Positions 57,092 through 64,000 of a DNA stretch of 64,000 bases are shown here, in pieces; position 1 is the first letter of the stretch, and every line of letters begins with the position of its first letter. The stretch is from the NCBI GenBank assembly GCA_009829735.1, contig CM020620.1, positions 27,560,951 through 27,624,950 on the forward strand, in the 5' to 3' direction. The position numbers and the translations under genes were made by a program. The stretch comes from Pyropia yezoensis (lineage: Eukaryota; Rhodophyta; Bangiophyceae; Bangiales; Bangiaceae). The notes under the pieces are model-generated. The model was not told the origin of the DNA and searched no databases. It saw nothing but the letters and a program-made list of their open reading frames with translations.

Positions 57092-60000
57092 GGACACACT
57101 CGGCGGACACAACCCACCCACTCGCCCGTCGCACCTGCTGAGGGGGAGATGGGGCTGGGATGGGTGCTCCCGCTGCTGCATGCTGCTGTACGAACCCCCC
57201 CCCTCCACTCTCCCCACCACCGCGGCCATTGTCAGGAGGCAGCGGGGGGGGTGGGCCCCCCCCCCCGCCACCCGACCCGCGGCGCTGCGCGGGGGTGGGC
57301 TGCTGCTTGTGCCGCCGGCGCTCGCGCTGGGCGCCACCCGCAGCCGCCCTCTCACCCCCCCCTCCCCAGCGCGCTGTGCCCAGCGAGGAGCGGAGCAGAA
57401 CTTCCTGGCTCCCCACAGCCCTCAACCCCCCCCCCCCCCTGACACCAACGCCAGACGCCGCCACGCGTGCCCCGCTGACGCGACGGCCAAGGCGGCGCCC
57501 GCGGGCTGCCGCAGAAAGCGCGGGGTGGTGGTGGTGGTGGTGGCGGTGGTGCGTGCCGCGCGTGCCGCCGACACCCTCCCCCCCCCCACCGCCACCCCCC
57601 CCTGGTGGGTGGCGGTCGGGTCACAGGCGGGGTCCGCTGCCGTCGCCCCATCGCCACTGGCACCGCGGGAAGGGCGCAGCGGCCGGGATGACGGTTACGT
57701 GGGCGGCCACGGGTGGGGTGGCGCCTCGCTCATCCCCCACCCCCGCCTCGCCACGGCTGGCTTATCCCCCCCCCCACCCCCCCCGTCCCCCCGGTCCAGG
57801 CACAGCAGGCTCATCATCCCCCGCCCCCTCCCCCTCCTCGCCCTCTCGCATGGCGTGGTGGCTCAATCCGCAGCTGTGGCTCATCCCACCCCCACCACCC
57901 GCCCTGGCAGCAGGCTCATCCTGTCCGCCACCCTAGCCCACCCCACCCCCCCCCCCGCCCCCACACCCTTCTTCCCATCTATGGTGGAAAGGGAGGTGGG
58001 GTGCTTTCGCAAGGCCCGTTGGCTGACTGGTGCACAGCTCCACTGCAGACACAGCCGAGTTGCGCACTCCGGCGGGGGCGCGTGGCCGGCGGCCGGGCGG
58101 TCATGCAAAATCTTGTCTGTCGCCCGTCGCCAGTCCCCGCCACGCGAGCTGGGGCGTATGGACACCCGCGGGGTGTGCGCCTGGGGCCCCAACGGGTCGG
58201 GGAAGGGGAGTGCTGCAGCACAGGGGCCCCGCGCGTGCGGCAGCGCCGGGGTGGTGGTGGCAGGGGGCGGGGGGGGGCGCGGGTGGCAGGAAGGCGAGTC
58301 CCAGCTATAGACGCGGGTGGTTGGGGGGGGGGGGGGGGGGGGGGGGGAGCCCCGCCGTGAGTCACGCCGCCCTTGCGAGAGGCTCCGCCCTTCATTCGAG
58401 CTGCCGCCCCACAGCATCCCCGCTGGGCTTGGGTGGCGAAATCGGAACGGGACCGAGGCCCGCGTGACGGAAACGGCAGTCGCGGGGCAGGCGGGGGCGT
58501 GTGCCTACGCACCCCGGCTTGGGGGGATGGTCGAGATGGGGCGGGCGGGGGGGGGAGAGGGAGGGGGGCATATCCGGATGGGTCGGAACGGACTTGACGT
58601 TGGTGCGCCCAATCATTGCGGCTGCGGTGCCCTGACGGACAGACACACGAAGCGGGGTGGCTGCCGTGGTGGGCTGGTCCCCACGTCCACGGAAGCTGGT
58701 CGTCTGACCAGGCCGCTTCGGACGCCCCCCCGCTCCGCCCGCTCCGCCGCGTGCAGCATGACATCCAGACATCACCACCACGAGAAGAACAGTGAGAGGG
58801 GGAAGGAGGCTGGGGGGCGGTCGGTTGGTGGCGGGGGGCGGTATCCATATGTACGAAAAGGCCAAGGCGGTACGCGCGTTTTTCTTTGTGTATCTTGGTT
58901 TCTCGTCGAGATGATGTCCATTGACAGCACATCAATGCATCTCCCCCGCGCGGGGCCCGGTGTGGACCGCACGGGCGTGGTTGGGTGATGGTGGGGGCGC
59001 GGCGGTGGCGGACGTGGCCGATCGGCTTAGCTACGGGGCGTGCCCCCTTTCCCGTGGCCGCGTGGCGCACACCGCTCACGGATGCCGCGCCACAGCGCGC
59101 GCGCGGGCAAGGCGGGCGCGGGGAGGGCGGGTGGGCGAGCGGTGGCGGCTGCCCACGCGGAGCGCCGCGGGTGGCCGTGTGTAATGGGTTCCTATGCTGG
59201 GGCTGGTAGCAGCTAGGGCGGGGATGCGACTGGCAGCACCGTCTCGGGTCAAGCGTCGGAAACGGGTGGGGGTGGGCAGGCGACAGGAAGAGCCATCTGG
59301 GGTGGGTGTGCCCGTTGGCAAAGGACGGGTGGGGGGGGGCGGGGGGGCGTGGGGAGCAGAGGGTTCTTCAGCAGAAGGACGAAAAAACATCGCCCACCCA
59401 AACGTTGAGGAAGACCGGCGGGTGGAACGTCAACACAGGAAGACTGAACGGGCGGAGCCAGTCACCACGAGGACAACGGTGTGTGCAGCCGTGGGTGGTG
59501 AAGGGGGCGCGAGTAGTCGGTAGCCGTGTAGGGCGCCACGTTGAGCCCCCCGCTCCCCACCGTTGCATGGGGTCAAGCAGCAAACGCGCCTGACGAGGTG
59601 CGCCTCGTCCACACAGAGTGTGCAGCGACAGAATCTGGCAGCACCCCATCGTGGGTGACCTCCGCTGCTGGCCTCTTATCCTATATCATACAGATATGAT
59701 GTGCACCGGCCAGGACATGCAGGCGGCACGCGCACGAGCCGTGCGGCTCCCGCCTGTTTTTCCTCTCTTTTTCTCTCCCTCTCTCACCCGACGTAGGGCC
59801 CTCCACGAACCACCCAGTCCCTGACAGTGTCCACCGCCGAACCGAAGCTCCCGTCTGCGGGGTGGCCAATGGCATTTGTAATCTACTGTACCGCGCTGGG
59901 ACTGGCCGTGTCCACCAATCACCACCCATTCGTAGCTCCATGCGTCAGCGTCGCCGCTCCTGCGACGTGGTACCGCGACATGGAAAACGCACAAATGACA

Positions 60001-60834
60001 ATGCATGTGTCCAATGCGGAGCAGTCAGTCATGCCTGATTCGGTGAAGAAGGGCGTGAGGGCGATGCAGGTCCTCATGGTACGTATGTACAGTACAGTAC
60101 ATACCAACAACTTGGAGCACAACCGTACGTACTAGACGGCAGCCGAGGACCGGTCGTGATGGTCGGGTGGACCAATGAGGCATGCGTGCGTAGAGACGGC
60201 GCAGCGCCGTGCAGCCTGCATGGACCGCCGTCGTTTGGGAGCGCCACCGCGCAACCCAATGCCGGGTGTCTGCGCTCGTCTGTCCTACTCGCCACGCCCT
60301 GTTCGTGGCTGGCAGGCCGCTCATTCGGCGCGGCGCACGCCGTCGAGTCGACAGGAATCTAGCTGGCGCCCACGTACATATTCCGCCCCCCCTGACACAG
60401 TGGGATTCACGCCGTCTGTCCGAGAGTCGCCGCCCGGGCGGCCGCAGAGCGTCCGGCTGCGCTTGATTGATGCATACTTGAATGCGGGACCTATCCACAC
60501 CGTGGGGTTCTGTTGAAAATTTAATCATGGGGATGGGTTGTGCTCGCACCTGGAAGCACGAGCGTTGCGCGTGTCTGCTGCCATGTCGCAGAGGGGCCCG
60601 CCAGGGGTATAGAACCATGGTTGTCACGAGTTTAATGAATGCATTTTACTTTTTTTAATTAAAGCATAGATTAAAGCATAGATTAATCAAACCCCGGAAC
60701 CGTCCATTGCATTAATCCTACAGCACTTATCGGCAGTAAGTATACGCAATCTTGATAAGTGAGGGCTCTTTCGCTGGAGTGCGAAGCTGCAGAGTACCCA
60801 CCGCTGCCGCTGCGGCGCGCAGAACAACTGTCGC
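57092..60834. other. G/C-tract spacer without recognised genes
   Basis: It includes (GGT)n at 57,523-57,549, long C runs (57,428-57,440) and a G run at 58,322-58,348. Long open frames here (e.g. 56,991-58,310 plus, 57,979-59,079 minus) are low complexity and occur in several frames at once. From 59,600 composition is more balanced. A short palindrome GTATGTAC..GTACATAC occurs at about 60,082-60,103. I see no RNA gene. Confidence 0.55.
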
Positions 60835-61503
60835 TCATTGCACTGCACTGGCCGCCCTGGCGGCCATCGCCCGGCGGCACCAGGTGTGTGGTGGTCTTGG
60901 GGGCGCCGTCGGGGGATCGCCGGCAGAGGCCGCCGATGGCGCGCCCTCCTTCTGGCAGTGGTTGCAGATGGCTCCGCAGCCAGGCCACAGCTGAAACTCC
61001 AGCTTTATCTCCCTGGCCTTCCGTTCAGTCGTACTGCTGCTGGCAGCGGGTGCCGGAATGTCTCCAGCGCCCGCCAAGGCCGCCGCTGCCGCAGCGCCCG
61101 CCCGTGCTGCCGCAGCGCCCGCCGTAGCGTCTACTGGTTCTGCGTCCTCCGACGCGTTAGGTACGCCGGCGCCGGAAGAAGATCCTGCCGCACTGTCAGC
61201 CTCCATGGTAAGTCTTCGCGGGTATCGTGAGCCGACCCGACACTCGAAAACGGTAGGCCCCCGAAGCTCTTCTCGTGGCACGGTGGGAAGGGGGAGGGAT
61301 AGAGGGCGCGCAAAGAGGACGTCACTGGCACTCAAACGATACACGGCGACTGCTCGCTTGGCGCCCAACCACGCTTATTCACGGTGGCGCATTGTGGGAG
61401 GCGCACAAGTTCAAAGGTATTTAGTTCATTGTCAAAAAAGGTATAAAAAATGACACATCGTTGATTGATTAAAGTATTTAATTAAAGCATGCTTTAATCA
61501 AAG
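60655..61503. repeat. Segment bounded by AT-rich TAATTAAAGCAT motifs
   Basis: TTAATTAAAGCATAGATTAAAGCATAG (tandem ATTAAAGCATAG) occurs at about 60,657-60,683, and TTTAATTAAAGCAT followed by GCTTTAATCAA at about 61,475-61,501. Both AT-rich islands stand out in a GC-rich setting. They may be ends of an old element. Confidence 0.35.
60835..61206 (-). CDS. Hypothetical small protein with CxxxCxxC motif (tentative)
   Basis: The ATG at 61,204-61,206 has an ideal ACCATGG context and opens 123 aa. An acidic, Ala-rich N-terminus is followed by KLEFQLWPGCGAICNHCQKEG and a later TWCRR, which could form a small zinc site. On the opposite strand GGTAAGT at 61,206-61,212 is a good splice donor, so the locus may instead be an exon of a plus-strand gene. 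No family is recognised. Confidence 0.25.
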   Translation of the reverse strand: MEADSAAGSSSGAGVPNASEDAEPVDATAGAAAARAGAAAAAALAGAGDIPAPAASSSTTERKAREIKLEFQLWPGCGAICNHCQKEGAPSAASAGDPPTAPPRPPHTWCRRAMAARAASAVQ

Positions 61504-62380
61504 GCGACTCAAAAAATACTTGCATTTTGCCAACCATGTATAGAACCCGTAGGGTGGGGTTGGGTTGGTGGAGCTTGGAGTTGTGCGCTAAGAGTTACCG
61601 AAGTGGACTTGGAATGTTCTATTTAATGACCACAACGGGGCACGCATAGTTAACGCCCAGTCGTCCGGCTCTTTTGGCTTTCAAGACGCACGCGGCTCTG
61701 GTTGGCTGTCACGATTCAATTACGACCGTTTATTGGTCAGATCTGAGTTTCTCAGCCTCGGCAGCAAGCCTTCAGCATTGCCGCCCATATTTCAAGCAGG
61801 ACGACCGCGTGGCTCCCGCCACCCCTCTGGCGAGCCCCCTGGGGGGGGGCAAGGTGTTGACTTCCTGTCAAAAGTATTGGCTACTTTTCTATCGAGGGGT
61901 CTTCCCTTTCATCCTGTGCACCTTCTGCGTCAGCACCGTCTGCGACCGCGGGCTGCGCTGCGTCGCGCTCGTTCGCGCATCGCACGGCGCGTGACACGTG
62001 CTTGCCGCGACGCCCGCGGCAGGGTACGGCTGGGATAGTTCCACCTCGCGCTTCTCTACGTCCATGAGTGCCGTCCGCTTTACACGAGGATGCCAGGAGC
62101 AGGGGGAAGGGGTCAGCGTGGTTTAATGCCGCGTTCGGCCGCCCCTCCACCGTACATGTGCCCCTCCGTGCCTGAACTGCCAGTGTGGAAACACGTACGT
62201 CCTTTCTTTATTGTCCTCCGCCATGTTGAGATGTCCTCAGGAAGACGGCGCAGCGACTGCACCGGTGCAGCAGCGCTACTGCACCAGCGCCGCGGACCGC
62301 CTGTTGGCGACGGATCCCGGAGCGTGCGCGCGGGCAAACCGTGATCCGGCCTATCAACACTCGTCCTCGATCCTGATTCG

Positions 62381-62497
62381 CCCCTCTGAGAGAGGCCATA
62401 GAGACCGAAATTGGGACGCGCCAGCATCCGCATCGGGGACGGACAGGGAAATGGGGACGCGTCCCAATTTCGTCGTTTGCGGTCTCTGTGAGAGGGG
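62381..62497. repeat. Imperfect foldback, ~40-bp arms
   Basis: Left arm 62,381-62,420 (CCCCTCTGAGAG ... AATTGGGACGCG) and right arm 62,457-62,497 (CGCGTCCCAATT ... CTCTGTGAGAGGGG) pair around a ~36-bp loop. Weaker pairing extends outward to about 62,350 and 62,530. This is MITE-like in form. Confidence 0.7.
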
Positions 62498-62696
62498 GTC
62501 GTATCCCTCGACCACTGATATTTTAGCACGTTGCAAGCACACATTTCAAAGGCGAGACGTAATTCAAAAAGCCAGAAGAGCCGGCTTAACTATGCGTGAG
62601 GGGAACGCCAAGAAAAGAGCGCGCGAACGCGCCAAACAAGACGCGCACCTGGCCAGCGCCAGGCCACACCCATGCGCGCCCTCGCCGCTCCACCCC

Positions 62697-62894
62697 CGCC
62701 CCCCCGCCGCCACCATCGTGGTCACCCCCCCCCCCCCGCCGCCACTGTCGTGGCCACACCCTGCCCCCCCGCCGCCACGGTCGTCGTCACCCGCCCCCCC
62801 CCACCGCCATCGTCGTCGTCACCCCCCTGCCCCGCCGCCACCGTCGACGTCACCCCCCCCCCCCCCCACCGTCGTCACCACCCCCCTGCCCCGC
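62697..62894. repeat. C-rich minisatellite, ~30-36 bp degenerate unit
   Basis: Repeated blocks of CCGCCGCCAC-CGTCGT-GTCACCCCC with variable C runs end exactly at the first base of the LTR of A-d. Unit number and length may be affected by assembly. Confidence 0.65.
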
Positions 62895-63258
62895 TGTAGC
62901 ACAATAGGAATTTCGTCGCACGTCCACTCTCAGGGAACACTCACCAAGGGGGATCGGCACCAACGTCACCGGGAGGCCAAGGTTGCTGTCCTTGGAGCGC
63001 AAGCCACGGGACCAAGATGGGAGCCCAAATGGGAGGGGTTTGTTGTTCTGCCTTGGCCGGCGGTGGATTCACCGCCGGCCCCCTCGTTATAAACCCTCGG
63101 AGACACTACTAACTACCCTCCACCCCAAGATGCAAAGTCCCTCTGGTCATACGTAACTTATAGATACCGTGACCAGCTCGGACTCTCAAATTGAAGTTAA
63201 GGATGAGAAGTAGCCCCCCTGATATTAGGGTCACAATACGGACAACCATATTGCTACA
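62895..63258 (-). repeat. Family A LTR of A-d (364 bp)
   Basis: It has TGTAGCA / TGCTACA ends. On the plus strand a perfect palindrome at 63,055-63,080 (11-bp stem, GATT loop) precedes TATAAA at 63,088-63,093. Confidence 0.92.
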
Positions 63259-63845
63259 TATCCCCCCCTTAGATTCGGCCCGTCCTCGGGTCGAGTTGCA
63301 TTTGGGTTACCGAATGTAAGTGGGTCGCGTGACCGTTTACCAGTCGGGTGGGGCTTTGCGCCCTGTCGCGACAGACACCCCTTTTCGAGGTTGTCTGAGG
63401 GGGGTGCCCCCCTTTGTGTGGTACACACACGATCCGTTTTCCGGACCGTTAAATTCCCGATTCGGGTTTCTGTTCACGACCCCCCCTTTTCGAGGGGTGG
63501 TGCAAGCGGATCCGCCACCAGGTGTCTGGTGGTAGGGGAGCCCCTCTCGTGTTACCGAGTGAATGGGGGCGGCCGCTCCCGCTTTTCGCGGGAGCGGTTT
63601 CGGGGTGAACCCCTCTTGGTTGCCCCGTACGGGGGTGTGGCCCCGTCCCGCCCAGGTGCCTGGGTGGAGCGCGTTTGTAGCCCTGTGGGGCGCGGGTCGA
63701 CCCGCGTGCCTGCGGCGCTTCTCGTGGCTGTTTGTGGTCAAAAGCGCGGGTGCCCGCGCTTCCCTGGCTCGTCCCGGTTGTCCCACCGTACCGGGTCGTA
63801 GCCATCGACGGCTTGTGGGCGCGGGGGACTCTGCCACCCGTTATC

Positions 63846-64000
63846 ATGTCCTATCCCCAGGTGCTTGGGGAGGAGGAAGTCCTCCTGATCGGGGAGGAGA
63901 TGGAGGACGACGCGCCTGTCGGTCCTGCCGCCGCGCGTTACGGGGCGAGCTCGTCTGAAGACGACGAGCCTGCGGTGTCCGTCCGTCTGTCGGCCGGAGG
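63846..64000 (+). CDS. aORF-A in A-d, N-terminus only
   Basis: The conserved ATG (MSYPQVLGEEEVLLIGEEMED) is present and the frame is open to the window edge. The upstream leader is shifted out of frame relative to A-b and A-c, which supports this ATG as the true start of the 815-aa protein. Confidence 0.75.
   Translation, partial: MSYPQVLGEEEVLLIGEEMEDDAPVGPAAARYGASSSEDDEPAVSVRLSAG

Larger units (their letters stand above)
61207..62894. other. Spacer with foldback and minisatellite
   Basis: It contains the AT-rich motif near 61,480, a foldback at 62,381-62,497 and a C-rich minisatellite at 62,697-62,894. Short frames such as 61,674-61,994 plus have no recognisable domain. Confidence 0.5.
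62895..64000 (-). mobile_element. Ty3/gypsy family A, 3' end (copy A-d), cut by window end
   Basis: It shows the LTR, purine tract (63,259-63,270), leader and start of the antisense ORF in the same order as A-b and A-c. The rest continues beyond the window. Confidence 0.9.

Noticed and set aside
57979-59079. 366-codon minus-strand frame
   Set aside because: Low-complexity Pro/Ser/Arg content with no domain, overlapping other open frames in G/C tracts.
59827-60135. 102-codon frame with a hydrophobic stretch
   Set aside because: It lacks an ATG at its left edge and any recognisable domain; it could be chance in balanced-composition DNA.
1-64000. CRISPR arrays, rRNA, tRNA, bacterial operons
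   Set aside because: No regularly spaced identical repeats, no recognisable RNA gene and no bacterial gene organisation were seen.

Overview
The window looks like nuclear DNA of a GC-rich eukaryote with compact, apparently intron-poor genes. Three host genes can be read as single uninterrupted exons: a PRP38-type splicing factor, a NOP53-type ribosome-biogenesis factor and a C2H2 zinc-finger protein. Everything else recognisable is retrotransposon sequence or low-complexity, G/C-run-rich spacer. A GC-rich alga, for instance a bangiophyte red alga, would fit. That is an inference from composition and gene style, not something the sequence proves.

Positions 1-37,277 are a nested pile of retroelements. 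Family A is a Ty3/gypsy element: CCHC gag, retropepsin, RT, RNase H, DD35E integrase and a C-terminal chromodomain, with a ~361-bp LTR ending TGTAGCA...TGCTACA. Copies here are A-a (1-2,779), A-b (3,280-12,203), A-c (30,688-37,277, minus) and A-d (62,895 to the window end, minus). Family C is a second Ty3/gypsy family with a ~469-bp LTR ending TGTGGCAA...TTGCCACA. Its copies are C-a (12,204-15,021), C-b (21,415-22,494, minus), C-c (22,495-28,794) and C-d (28,795-30,687, minus). A tyrosine-recombinase (DIRS/PAT-like) element, DIRS1, lies at 15,022-20,353 (minus). The junctions give an order: C-a inserted into DIRS1 and A-b into C-a; C-c inserted into C-b, C-d into C-c and A-c into C-d. The result is a quasi-palindromic region made by independent insertions. 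It stops abruptly at 37,277/37,278, where the 5' parts of several elements are missing.

The most notable content is a long antisense ORF carried by both gypsy families between pol and the 3' LTR (815 aa in family A, 647 aa in family C). The two proteins resemble each other at a distance and match no family I recognise. In family A the convergent 3' ends of pol and the antisense ORF are separated by arrays of short perfect hairpins, and the LTR carries a TATAAA on the antisense strand beside a conserved palindrome.

Positions 37,278-39,131 are GC-rich host-like DNA with one candidate CxxC-type zinc protein. DIRS2 (39,132-44,671, plus) is nearly complete and shows the full A1-ORFs-B1-A2-B2 split direct repeat layout. 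Positions 44,672-46,330 are GC-rich with one possible broken gene. Positions 46,331-52,249 are a gene-poor island of visibly lower GC, holding three diverged copies of an unidentified repeat and a strong hairpin.

Positions 52,250-57,091 hold the host gene cluster: PRP38 (minus) and NOP53 (plus) share a 416-bp divergent promoter region, and the zinc-finger gene (minus) converges on NOP53 and has a TATA box. Positions 57,092-62,894 are mostly G/C-tract spacer with foldbacks and a minisatellite, ending at the LTR of A-d.
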